DNA of 8,080 nucleotides from Alphaproteobacteria bacterium (GCA_003531345.1 DQGZ01000080.1:1-8080), one strand, 5' to 3'; shown: positions 1-6,777, counted from the first letter of the stretch. Made by a program: numbers and translations. Notes: a model not told the origin generated them from the letters alone.

Positions 1-274
1 AAACCACAGGGTTCTCAACAACTTTTACAAACAGAGTGCTATCTTCAATATTAAGCGTAAGGTCTTTGAATAAGCCTGTTTCAAACGTTCTTCTGAAAGC
101 TTCGTCAAGCTCATCTTTACTTACATTCTGACCTTTTGAAACCGCTAAAAAAGCTTCAATAGTTGATGATTCAACCCTTTGGTTGCCATCAATGACAATT
201 TTGTTAACTGTTATTGCATTTGCATCAGATGCAAAAATTAAAAAAGACGAAATAACAAAAATAAGCTTTTTCAT
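1..274 (-). CDS. bamA: BamA outer-membrane assembly factor, N-terminal fragment
   Basis: This is the first 91 codons of a gene that runs off the left edge. BamA is the beta-barrel core of the BAM complex and inserts outer-membrane proteins. The translation begins MKKLIFVISSFLIFASDANA, a typical Sec signal peptide with a lysine pair, a hydrophobic core and a likely cut after ANA at about residue 20. It continues into ITVNKIVIDGNQRVESSTI and later ETGLFKDL and VVENPVV. This is the first POTRA domain, with the family's 'I.GN.RVE..TI', 'TGLF.D' and 'V.ENP' pattern. The gene starts 25 nt after the rseP stop, and rseP-bamA is a standard neighbour pair in proteobacteria. I chose the ATG at 274 because it gives a complete signal peptide. 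No clear Shine-Dalgarno precedes it, so translation may depend on the upstream gene. The remaining POTRA domains and the barrel are outside the window. Confidence 0.93.
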   Translation of the reverse strand, partial: MKKLIFVISSFLIFASDANAITVNKIVIDGNQRVESSTIEAFLAVSKGQNVSKDELDEAFRRTFETGLFKDLTLNIEDSTLFVKVVENPVV

Positions 275-299
275 TAGATAATTAAATTTAGATGGTAAT

Positions 300-1421
300 T
301 TAAAAAACATTAAAGTGCTTCAAGTCATTGAAGGTGGCAAAAAGCATCAATGTTATGAGAAGTGCAAACCCAAACCTGAACATATATTCCTGAACTTTTT
401 CAGAAATGGGCTTTCCTCGTACCCCTTCTATAAGGTAAAAGAATAAATGTCCACCATCTAGCATTGGTATAGGAAATAAATTTATTAAACCAAGGTTAAG
501 CGACAATATGGCTATGAACCAGAGGACGGTTCTAAAGCCCTGCTCTACTGACTTTGCGGAGTAGTCAGCTATCCTTAAAATCCCACTTATCTGGTCTGCT
601 GGGCGCTCCCCCGTTATCATCTGCCCTACAGCTTGAAGCGTTTTGTATGAAAGATCGTAGCATTGGTAAACAGCGTAAGTAATTGACTCAGTTAAACCCA
701 TTTCTTTATAACTTACCTTATCAGATATAACACCGATAACCCCTACCTCAACCTTATTACCAAAAATATCATTAGTTTTCTGGGATTCAGGGGTGATTTT
801 CATTTCAGTTACCTGACCCGCCCTTTTATATTTCAGGTCAATTTCAATATTTGGGTGCATTGAAACTATCCCTCTAAGATCTTCAAAAGATGAAACGCTT
901 TTTCCATCAATCTCGGTTATTATGTCCCCTTTTTTTAACCCAGCTGCTTGCGCTACACCATTTTTTACCAGCTTTGAAATTACTGGCTCTGTTACTGGCC
1001 TTCCATAAGATAAGAAAAATATAGCAAGTATTACTGCAGTTAATATGTAATTAGCCGCAGGACCAGCCAATACTATCAAAAACCGCTGATATAATGGCTT
1101 ATAATGGAATGCCTGGCTTTTTTCTTCAGCGGACATTTCCTTTATTTTTGTTTTATCTGGCGTTGATGCTGCATCACTGTCACCAAACATTTTTACGTAA
1201 CCACCCAGAGGTATCAGGCTGAAAGACCATCTTGTGCCATGTTTATCATTCCAGCCAAAAATCTCCTTACCAAAGCCAATTGAAAAAGTTTCAATTTTCA
1301 CTCCAAATCTTCTTGCAACCCAGAAATGACCAAATTCATGAATGAAAACGATGAAGGAGATTATAAAGATAAAAGCAACGAAGTAATTACTTACAAAGCT
1401 GAGTATTGTTGAAAAATCCAT
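300..1421 (-). CDS. rseP: RseP-type site-2 protease (intramembrane zinc metalloprotease)
   Basis: This 373-residue inner-membrane metalloprotease of the M50B/S2P family makes the second cut in membrane anchors such as anti-sigma factors, and in some bacteria clears signal-peptide remnants. The zinc-binding HEFGH motif lies at residues 28-32 inside the first membrane helix. GPAANYILTA, the family 'GPxxN' helix, is at 120-129. One PDZ domain spans about 145-213 (GVAQAAGLKKGDIITEIDGK). The third zinc ligand is in the C-terminal NLFPIPMLDGGH, with LDGG at 321-324. E. coli RseP is about 450 residues with two PDZ domains. The shorter single-PDZ form matches alphaproteobacterial and Gram-positive relatives. 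In the region before the C-terminal helices the usual 'GP' reads SGILRIA (279-285), a small departure outside the catalytic residues. The gene lies 22 nt downstream of dxr and 25 nt upstream of bamA. Catalytic motifs are intact, so I expect it to be active; the actual substrate is unknown. Confidence 0.95.
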   Translation of the reverse strand: MDFSTILSFVSNYFVAFIFIISFIVFIHEFGHFWVARRFGVKIETFSIGFGKEIFGWNDKHGTRWSFSLIPLGGYVKMFGDSDAASTPDKTKIKEMSAEEKSQAFHYKPLYQRFLIVLAGPAANYILTAVILAIFFLSYGRPVTEPVISKLVKNGVAQAAGLKKGDIITEIDGKSVSSFEDLRGIVSMHPNIEIDLKYKRAGQVTEMKITPESQKTNDIFGNKVEVGVIGVISDKVSYKEMGLTESITYAVYQCYDLSYKTLQAVGQMITGERPADQISGILRIADYSAKSVEQGFRTVLWFIAILSLNLGLINLFPIPMLDGGHLFFYLIEGVRGKPISEKVQEYMFRFGFALLITLMLFATFNDLKHFNVF

Positions 1422-1443
1422 ATATAGTTATTTAAAATTTAAC

Positions 1444-2613
1444 TTACTCTATATTCTTACTGATAAGCTGAAGAGCAAGTTTTCTTGAAGTTTCATCAAT
1501 TAAAAATACCTCATCAATATCAGATACGGAACTATTACCAGATGAAATAACCTCGTCAATCACCATTTCAACTATATAAGGTATTTGGGTAAACCTTATC
1601 AGACCTTTTAAAAAACTTTCTACCGCAATTTCATTGGCGCTGTTAAGCGCTATGCAGGCTTTCTGACCGATGTTCAGCGCTTCCCTAGAGAGTTTTATGG
1701 CAGGGAATTTTTCATGATCAGGCTCTTCGAAATTCAATCTCCCGATCTTAGCCAGATTTACCCTGTTTGAATTATTTTTCAGCCTTTCTGGATGGTTCAA
1801 TGCAAATGATATTGGTATCTTCATGTCTGGACTTGCCATTCCTGCTAATATTGAGCCGTCATTATATTGTACCAGCCCATGAATTATTGATTCTGGATGA
1901 ACCAGAATTTTTACCCTCTCTTTTTCTACTCCGAACAGATAATATGCCTCAATAACTTCCAGCCCTTTATTCATCATAGTTGCACTATCAACAGATATTT
2001 TTTCACCCATTTTCCAGTTAGGATGGTTAACAGCCATCTCCTTTGTTACTTTTGAGAATTCTGCTTTGTTTAAACTCCTGAAAGGTCCACCTGATGCAGT
2101 GAGAATTATTTTCTCAACATTCTCCTTTCTGTCAAAATCAAATATCTGGTATATTGCATTATGCTCAGAATCAATAGGAATGAGTTGTGAGTTATTTTTT
2201 TTGACCTCGTTTATCATCATGTCTCCAGCGCAAACAAGACACTCTTTATTTGCCAGCCCAATTTTATTACCAGATGATATGGCTTTAAGCGTTGGCTTTA
2301 ATGCACAAAAACCTACAGCGCCAGATATATAAATATCAACTTTTTCGCAAGAGGCATCTAATGTTGCGGCTTCTCCAGCTGAAATATTTATATTGGTGTT
2401 CTTTAGCTGTTCTTTTAGATCATTATATTTTGTGTGGTCGTATATTATTGCAGTTTTTGCCTTTAGTTCAATTGCAGTTTTTGCCAATAAAGAAGTATTT
2501 TGATGTGAAATAACGGTTTCAACTTCAAACTTGTCAGGGTTATTTAATATAAGCTCTTTTGTATTCTGACCGATTGTACCAGTTGCCCCAAGTATTGTGA
2601 CTTTTTTTTTCAT
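1444..2613 (-). CDS. dxr: 1-deoxy-D-xylulose 5-phosphate reductoisomerase
   Basis: Dxr converts 1-deoxy-D-xylulose 5-phosphate to 2-C-methyl-D-erythritol 4-phosphate with NADPH and a divalent metal, the first committed step of the MEP isoprenoid pathway. It is cytosolic. The protein has 389 residues, close to the usual length of about 400. GATGTIG at 9-15 is the NADPH-binding loop and LANKE is at 120-124. DSE at 148-150 holds two metal ligands. HPNW at 197-200 and SVDSATMMNKGLE at 207-219 supply substrate-binding residues and the third metal ligand, E219, by alignment with E. coli H209, W212, K228 and E231. All key residues are present. The start ATG shares one base with the cdsA stop (TGATG), which suggests translational coupling and fits the lack of a Shine-Dalgarno. 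A run of nine A residues (complement of 2602-2610) follows the ATG and encodes the three lysines at residues 2-4. Confidence 0.97.
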   Translation of the reverse strand: MKKKVTILGATGTIGQNTKELILNNPDKFEVETVISHQNTSLLAKTAIELKAKTAIIYDHTKYNDLKEQLKNTNINISAGEAATLDASCEKVDIYISGAVGFCALKPTLKAISSGNKIGLANKECLVCAGDMMINEVKKNNSQLIPIDSEHNAIYQIFDFDRKENVEKIILTASGGPFRSLNKAEFSKVTKEMAVNHPNWKMGEKISVDSATMMNKGLEVIEAYYLFGVEKERVKILVHPESIIHGLVQYNDGSILAGMASPDMKIPISFALNHPERLKNNSNRVNLAKIGRLNFEEPDHEKFPAIKLSREALNIGQKACIALNSANEIAVESFLKGLIRFTQIPYIVEMVIDEVISSGNSSVSDIDEVFLIDETSRKLALQLISKNIE

Positions 2614-3320
2614 CAGCGGGCAAGGTTATGAATTGATTCCCATATCAACTGGTAACTATTAGCAATTATATAAATCCCCAGTACGTTAAGTACCATCAAT
2701 AATCCATCAAGCCTGTCCAACAAACCGCCATGACCAGGAATTATAGCTCCAGAATCCTTAACACCGAATTTTCTTTTCATATAACTTTCCAGCAGGTCAC
2801 CTAATACTGAAAAGATTGATATAGTAAGAAATATTACTAGAAAAAGGTACACATCATTACCTTTGAAGGGATAAAAGTGATTAATGGTAAAAAACAGGAT
2901 AACAGTTGCAAACAGAGCGCCAAAAAAACCAGACCAAGTTTTATTAGGGCTAATTTTAGCAGCTAGTTTAGGACCACCAAAAGTTTTTCCAACAAAATAG
3001 GCAGATATATCAGATGCCCATACAATAAAAATTATGGTCAATAAAACCAGCGGATAGGCATCTGAGCCTTCACTTATGCTAAACCTGTATCTTTCCAAAA
3101 CCACTAAGGTTACAACCGCCAGAGTTATATATATAAGGCCTGCAATGAACCATACTATCCTGTAATTTGCTTTACTGGTAAGGTTTGCCCACTCATAAAG
3201 CATTATAAGATAAGCCATTAATACGCATATAAAAAATGGTACACCACCAGTGATTATCAGGTATAAAACTACGGGTGCTAAAATAATTGCTGCTATAAAT
3301 CTTTTTAATAGATTAGACAT
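2613..3320 (-). CDS. cdsA: Phosphatidate cytidylyltransferase (CDP-diacylglycerol synthase)
   Basis: CdsA makes CDP-diacylglycerol from phosphatidic acid and CTP at the inner membrane and feeds all phospholipid synthesis. The protein has 235 residues, shorter than E. coli CdsA (about 285) but within the range of alphaproteobacterial forms. Hydrophobic segments lie at about 8-24, 28-46, 55-75, 90-110, 132-147, 158-175 and 206-221. The family signature runs from S179 to D205 and matches the published pattern at every fixed position: S-x-M-K-R, K-D-x-G, P-x-H-G-G and D-R-L-D. SPNKTWSG at 124-131 is a second conserved block. This is the first gene of the envelope operon in the window. Its stop overlaps the dxr start by one base. 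Unlike the common uppS-cdsA arrangement, no uppS precedes it; a divergent gene starts 68 bp away instead. Only a weak AAGA precedes the start. Confidence 0.96.
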   Translation of the reverse strand: MSNLLKRFIAAIILAPVVLYLIITGGVPFFICVLMAYLIMLYEWANLTSKANYRIVWFIAGLIYITLAVVTLVVLERYRFSISEGSDAYPLVLLTIIFIVWASDISAYFVGKTFGGPKLAAKISPNKTWSGFFGALFATVILFFTINHFYPFKGNDVYLFLVIFLTISIFSVLGDLLESYMKRKFGVKDSGAIIPGHGGLLDRLDGLLMVLNVLGIYIIANSYQLIWESIHNLAR

Positions 3321-3388
3321 TATATCTTAAAATTATTATAACTATATTTAGATGTAATATCGCCGAAACTTAGTTAAAACGTTTATTT
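3321..3388. promoter_or_regulatory. Divergent intergenic region, probable promoter of cdsA operon and of the 3389 gene
   Basis: These 68 bp separate the two divergent starts and must hold the promoter for the cdsA-dxr-rseP-bamA operon unless the operon has an internal one. On the minus strand a perfect TATAAT lies at 3335-3340 (read as ATTATA on plus). No good TTGACA-like box sits 16-18 bp upstream of it. If used, transcription would begin near 3328 and leave a leader of only about 8 nt, so this is a tentative -10 element. On the plus strand TAATAT at 3355-3360 is a possible -10 for the unknown membrane protein gene. The region is very AT-rich, so matches of this kind arise easily by chance. 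Confidence 0.35.
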
Positions 3389-4690
3389 ATGCAACTTTTA
3401 TCTTTCTTTCTGGAAAATTTGTTCTTTTACCTGAACTTTCCTATGCCAGCTGAAATATGTAGTGACTCTGAGTCGCTTAAAAATTCCTGCATAGCTATCA
3501 CTGCATTCAGTTTTTTATATTTTTTGGTCGCGTTAGCATTATTGTTATTTTTTTCCTTTAAACCAAAAAATCTTATAAAAAAAACGTTATTTTTAATTGC
3601 CAGCGTTATTGCCCTATTTCTATTTGCAGACTTGGCTCTTAAACAGTTAACCCACCCAAACACCTGGGGGTTGGATCTTTTTATAATAAGCTATTATTTC
3701 TGGTGCTTTTTAGTGATAACTGTTTTTGTATTTGCCCTGCTTTTCCCCTACAGGCAAAAGATGGTTATTATAGCGTTGTTAGGCATAACACTGGTGCTTA
3801 CAGTATTTTTTGGCTTCTGGGGACGGGGAACAGAAGAAATGTTAAGCCCTATTTTTGGTTTATTCTTTTATGAAAAAACCTTCAGCTCATTTACTATGGG
3901 CTTTACTTATAAGCTGGTTGTATTTACCCTATTATCTGCTTTTGTATATTCTTTGGTTTTTCAGGCTATTTACTGGGTTCAAACCTCTAATGTAGACATA
4001 AAGCTATTTTTTCAACCATATTATTCGGCATTAAAATTCATGCCCATTCTTCTTGTTCCAACACTGTCTTACTTTATTGGCTCTTATGTAAATGAAAGGG
4101 ATGTATCAGCAGCAAAATCCTTTATCTGGCAGGTGAAAAGTAAAACCGATAAATATTACCTTGAGAATGGTGAATACCCAAGGGTTATAGAGGCTTTCAT
4201 CAACAGCAAGGAAACTGAAACACCATGGCTGTTGAAGCGTCATGAGTATTTTTCCTATGATATACCTGGGACCTATTATTTCAGCCGTGCGGATAAATAT
4301 TGTTTTATTTTCCAGAACCCTAACAAGGATTTTGGTTATTATTCAATAACCAGTACCCGTGACTGGAGATATATAGAAGAAAAAGATTCTTTTGATAATC
4401 TTTATCTGGAATTATGTGATGAAACCCAGAACTCAAGTGAAGACCTGATAGCAGGGAGAATGGGGCTTGAAGGCACTAATGACTTTTTAGGGGAGTTGGG
4501 AATTGAAATGAACAAACATATAGTTCCAGCAATTTCACGGGAGACTGATAGAATATTACACAATAAAATTATTGATTACGGTAAGACGCAGGACCCAACT
4601 ATTTTTAAATATTATGGAAACTCCCCCAAGGAGATAAGGAAGATATATGACCAGCCAGATGATATTCCAGCAGCAGAAGATATAAAATAA
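3389..4690 (+). CDS. Unknown polytopic membrane protein with pseudopilin-like C-terminal domain
   Basis: I do not recognise this 433-residue protein by name. The N-terminal half is strongly hydrophobic, with about six likely membrane helices at 34-57, 66-84, 94-119, 124-143, 172-194 and 215-233. A soluble tail of about 200 residues follows. The start of the tail, AAKSFIWQVKSKTDKYYLEN followed by GEYPRVIEAF (241-270), looks like the 'helix, Y..dNG.YP, L' pattern of the GspG/type IV pseudopilin globular region. It leads into a beta-rich stretch ending in YYSITSTRDWRY (317-328). C305 and C343 could form a disulfide if this part is periplasmic. The last 80 residues are polar and unassigned. The ATG at 3389 has no Shine-Dalgarno; an in-frame ATG at 3443 (residue 19) is an alternative that would still keep all six helices. 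The gene is divergent from cdsA and ends 3 bp from the pstS stop on the other strand. The long open frame with protein-like composition supports a real gene; the function is open. Confidence 0.85.
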   Translation: MQLLSFFLENLFFYLNFPMPAEICSDSESLKNSCIAITAFSFLYFLVALALLLFFSFKPKNLIKKTLFLIASVIALFLFADLALKQLTHPNTWGLDLFIISYYFWCFLVITVFVFALLFPYRQKMVIIALLGITLVLTVFFGFWGRGTEEMLSPIFGLFFYEKTFSSFTMGFTYKLVVFTLLSAFVYSLVFQAIYWVQTSNVDIKLFFQPYYSALKFMPILLVPTLSYFIGSYVNERDVSAAKSFIWQVKSKTDKYYLENGEYPRVIEAFINSKETETPWLLKRHEYFSYDIPGTYYFSRADKYCFIFQNPNKDFGYYSITSTRDWRYIEEKDSFDNLYLELCDETQNSSEDLIAGRMGLEGTNDFLGELGIEMNKHIVPAISRETDRILHNKIIDYGKTQDPTIFKYYGNSPKEIRKIYDQPDDIPAAEDIK

Positions 4691-4693
4691 TAA

Positions 4694-5695
4694 TTATAAC
4701 TTGCCAACTTTTTCTTGATTCTTTTTCCTCTCATCTTCTGTTAGGCTTATCATGCCTTTCATAGCTAAATAACCTTCATCAGAAGCAGCATCATCAGAAA
4801 CAAACTCTGTTACGAATTCCTTTAAGCCTAGAACTTTACCGATATGCTCCCCTTTAACATAAATATATAATGAACGTGAGATAGGATATTTTGCAGCGGC
4901 AATCTCTTCAAAAGTAGGGGTTATGCCATCAATTTTACTGCCTTGCAATTCGTCCTGATTTTCCTCAAGGAATGAATAACCAAATATGCCAAGTGCGTTT
5001 TCATTATTCTTTAATTTTTGAACTATCAGATTATCATTTTCACCGCTTTCGATATATTCACCATCTTCCCTGATCTGATGACACTCTTTTTTTCGTGTAT
5101 CATCATCACTGTAAGCGGCTTTGAACTCTGGCAGGTCAACACAGGCCTTTTCCATCACTATCTCAACAAAGGCATCACGTGTACCAGATGTTGGTGGCGG
5201 ACCATAAACTTCAATTTTTTTATCAGCAAGCTTGGAATCTATATCAGACCATTTTTTATACGGGTTAAGTTCCAGCCTACCCTTTACTGGAACATATTTT
5301 GCCAGCGCAAGAAACACCTGCTTTTCGGTAAGGTCATATTCTTTACTATTTTTAGAATTTGCAAGAACTATACCATCATAACCTATTTTGAATTCATTAA
5401 TTGATTTAACACCATTAGTTGCACAGAACTCAATTTCAGATTGCTTTATCTCCCTAGACGCATTTGAAATATCAGGCGTTTTTTCACCCACGCCAGAGCA
5501 GAATAATTTAAACCCTCCGCCAGTACCAGTTGACTCAACTATTGGCGTCCTGAAGTCAGTTTTAGTGCCGAATTCCTCTGCTACCACTGTTGCAAATGGA
5601 TACACAGTTGAAGAACCGACTATACGAATTTGATCTCGCGCAGAAGCAGAGAAAGACATTGTTAAAACAGCAAGAGAAAGAAGAATTTTTTTCAT
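4694..5695 (-). CDS. pstS: Periplasmic phosphate-binding protein PstS
   Basis: This is the substrate-binding protein of an ABC phosphate importer and acts in the periplasm. I place the start at 5695, giving 333 residues, rather than at an in-frame ATG at 5737. The shorter form begins MKKILLSLAVLTMSFSASA, a clean signal peptide with a likely cut after residue 19, and a Shine-Dalgarno lies just upstream. The phosphate-contacting loops are recognisable: VGSSTVYP at 26-33, STGTGGGFK at 55-63 and PTSGTRDAF at 168-176. IGYDGIVLANSK (104-115) is also typical of the family. Cysteines at 66/91 and 185/205 are spaced so that two disulfides are possible. The sequence resembles the alphaproteobacterial PstS/SphX branch more than E. 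coli PstS. No pstC, pstA, pstB or phoU is adjacent within the window. It converges with the 3389 gene and diverges from mdh. Confidence 0.93.
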   Translation of the reverse strand: MKKILLSLAVLTMSFSASARDQIRIVGSSTVYPFATVVAEEFGTKTDFRTPIVESTGTGGGFKLFCSGVGEKTPDISNASREIKQSEIEFCATNGVKSINEFKIGYDGIVLANSKNSKEYDLTEKQVFLALAKYVPVKGRLELNPYKKWSDIDSKLADKKIEVYGPPPTSGTRDAFVEIVMEKACVDLPEFKAAYSDDDTRKKECHQIREDGEYIESGENDNLIVQKLKNNENALGIFGYSFLEENQDELQGSKIDGITPTFEEIAAAKYPISRSLYIYVKGEHIGKVLGLKEFVTEFVSDDAASDEGYLAMKGMISLTEDERKKNQEKVGKL

Positions 5696-5700
5696 TTTTT

Positions 5701-5706
5701 CCTTAA
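5701..5706 (-). promoter_or_regulatory. Shine-Dalgarno of pstS that decides its start
   Basis: On the minus strand TTAAGG followed by AAAAA leads directly into the ATG at 5695, so a good AAGGA core sits about five bases before the start. This favours 5695 over the longer frame from 5737, whose extra 14 residues (MIWYKTPTIKLKEK) would spoil the signal peptide. It is the only strong Shine-Dalgarno I see in the window. Confidence 0.7.
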
Positions 5707-5711
5707 GTTTA

Positions 5712-5737
5712 ATTGTAGGCGTCTTGTACCATATCAA
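5712..5737 (-). promoter_or_regulatory. Tentative pstS promoter
   Basis: On the minus strand TTGATA (5732-5737) and TACAAT (5712-5717) resemble -35 and -10 boxes, each close to consensus. The 14-bp spacing is shorter than the usual 16-18, which weakens the call. Transcription would start near 5705, giving a very short leader. I saw no convincing pho box (paired CTGTCAT-like repeats) in the spacer, although pstS genes are often under PhoB control. Confidence 0.22.
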
Positions 5738-5765
5738 CCAAACACTTGCAATACAAATAGTAGTT

Positions 5766-5814
5766 AGTATTAGTGTTTAGTATCAGTGTTTAACTTACCA
5801 CTGATATAAACACT
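5766..5814. repeat. Composite direct and inverted repeat between pstS and mdh
   Basis: Two near-identical 14-base units lie in tandem with a 13-base period: AGTATTAGTGTTTA (5766-5779) and AGTATCAGTGTTTA (5779-5792, sharing one base). The same words form an inverted repeat. The left arm is AGTGTTTA-G-TATCAGTG (5772-5788), the loop is ten bases (5789-5798) and the right arm is CACTGATATAAACACT (5799-5814). The arms pair over 16 bp with one extra G. A further AAACACT lies at 5740-5746, so the heptamer or its complement occurs four times in about 75 bp. The right arm ends 15 bp before the mdh ATG. The structure could be an operator for a dimeric regulator serving one or both divergent genes, or a hairpin in the mdh leader. 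It lacks the GC-rich stem and T tract of an intrinsic terminator. The repeat is plain in the sequence; its role is inference. Confidence 0.8.
5802..5810 (+). promoter_or_regulatory. Candidate extended -10 element for mdh
   Basis: TGATATAAA reads as TGn followed by TATAAA, one mismatch from an extended -10 box. No clear -35 lies upstream at the right distance (weak ATCAGT or nearby words), which is tolerated by extended -10 promoters. Transcription would begin near 5817, about 13 nt before the mdh start. The element lies wholly inside the right arm of the inverted repeat, so a protein bound there would block it. A weaker alternative is TTGCAA (5746-5751) with TATTAG (5768-5773), spacing 16, which would put the hairpin in the leader. 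Confidence 0.35.
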
Positions 5815-5829
5815 TAAACTTTGAACATT

Positions 5830-6777
5830 ATGGCAAAAAGAAATAAAATAGCTCTTGTGGGCGCAGGGAATATCGGCGGAACATTGGCTCACCTTATCGG
5901 TTTGAAAGACCTTGGCGATATAGTTTTGCTTGATATAAATGAAGGTATACCACAGGGCAAAGCGCTTGATATTGCACAAAGCTCAACAGTGGACAGGTTT
6001 GATTCCACAATTTTAGGTACTCAGAATTATGCGGATATAAAAGGGGCGGATGTTGTTATAGTAACAGCAGGAATTGCCAGAAAACCAGGAATGAGCCGTG
6101 ATGACCTGATAGAAATAAATACTAAGGTTATTTCAACAGTAGCAGAAGGTATAAAAAATAATGCACCTGATGCCTTTGTTATAGTGATAACCAACCCGCT
6201 TGATGCAATGGTTGCGGTAATGCAGCAGAAAACTGGCTTTGCACCCAACAAGGTTGTTGGAATGGCAGGTGTACTTGATTCTGCACGTTTCAGGCTATTC
6301 CTTGCGGAAGAATTCAAAGTAAGTGTTGAAGACGTTACTGCCTTCGTACTAGGCGGTCATGGTGACACAATGGTTCCTTCCACACGTTATTCCACAGTAG
6401 CGGGAATTCCACTGCCTGACCTGATAAAAATGGGCTGGACAACACAGGAACGCCTAGACAAAATGGTTCAAAGAACCCGTGATGGCGGTGCAGAAATAGT
6501 TGGTTTGCTCAAAACTGGTTCAGCATATTATGCCCCTGCAACATCAGCAATTGCAATGGCTGAGAGCTATCTTAAGGATAAAAAACGTGTGCTTCCCTGT
6601 GCAGCTTACCTGAACGGTGAATATGGCGTTAAAGGCTTATATATTGGCGTGCCTTGCATCATCGGTAAAGGCGGCGTTGAAAAAATAGTTGAAATTCAAT
6701 TAGATAGCGTAGAAAAGGCAATGTTTGACAAATCAGTAGAAGCTGTAAAAAGCCTGTGCGCTGCTGCAAAAATATAA
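5830..6777 (+). CDS. mdh: Malate dehydrogenase, NAD-dependent
   Basis: Mdh interconverts malate and oxaloacetate with NAD in the TCA cycle, in the cytosol. I start it at the ATG at 5830 (315 residues, MAKRNKIALVGAGNIGGTLA) because this matches the usual family N-terminus; an in-frame TTG at 5821 would add only three residues. The Rossmann loop GAGNIGGT is at 11-18, with D35 as the acidic residue that selects NAD. The substrate arginines R84 and R90 lie in RKPGMSR. N122 is in TNPLD. D150 and R153 lie in LDSARFR, and catalytic H177 is in GGHGD. Arginine at the substrate-specificity position (84) supports malate over lactate. The protein is of the LDH-like type standard in alphaproteobacteria. 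The usual alphaproteobacterial neighbour sucC does not follow; an unknown gene does. No Shine-Dalgarno is evident; the repeat cluster just upstream is the likely control region. Confidence 0.97.
   Translation: MAKRNKIALVGAGNIGGTLAHLIGLKDLGDIVLLDINEGIPQGKALDIAQSSTVDRFDSTILGTQNYADIKGADVVIVTAGIARKPGMSRDDLIEINTKVISTVAEGIKNNAPDAFVIVITNPLDAMVAVMQQKTGFAPNKVVGMAGVLDSARFRLFLAEEFKVSVEDVTAFVLGGHGDTMVPSTRYSTVAGIPLPDLIKMGWTTQERLDKMVQRTRDGGAEIVGLLKTGSAYYAPATSAIAMAESYLKDKKRVLPCAAYLNGEYGVKGLYIGVPCIIGKGGVEKIVEIQLDSVEKAMFDKSVEAVKSLCAAAKI

Noticed and set aside
1767..2513. Three plus-strand open frames of 62-88 codons opposite dxr (1767-1955, 2066-2332, 2292-2513)
   Set aside because: They lie entirely within the well-supported dxr on the opposite strand, overlap each other, and have no recognisable domain or start signal.
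3427..3663. Minus-strand frame of 78 codons inside the unknown membrane gene
   Set aside because: It is antisense to a hydrophobic coding region; its lysine- and asparagine-rich translation is the expected mirror of T-rich hydrophobic codons.
5018..5633. Two plus-strand frames opposite pstS (5018-5404 and 5388-5633)
   Set aside because: pstS is confidently coding on the minus strand across this whole stretch and neither frame resembles a known protein.
5695..5737. Longer pstS start at 5737
   Set aside because: The extra 14 residues would precede and disrupt a standard signal peptide, and the Shine-Dalgarno fits the start at 5695.
5799..5816. Possible pho box near pstS in the CTGATATAAACACTT stretch
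   Set aside because: A pho box needs paired CTGTCAT-like repeats with an AT-rich centre; the match here is poor and is better explained by the local repeat words.
5770..6317. Minus-strand frames opposite mdh (5770-5979 and 6027-6317)
   Set aside because: mdh matches its family from end to end on the plus strand; these frames are by-products.
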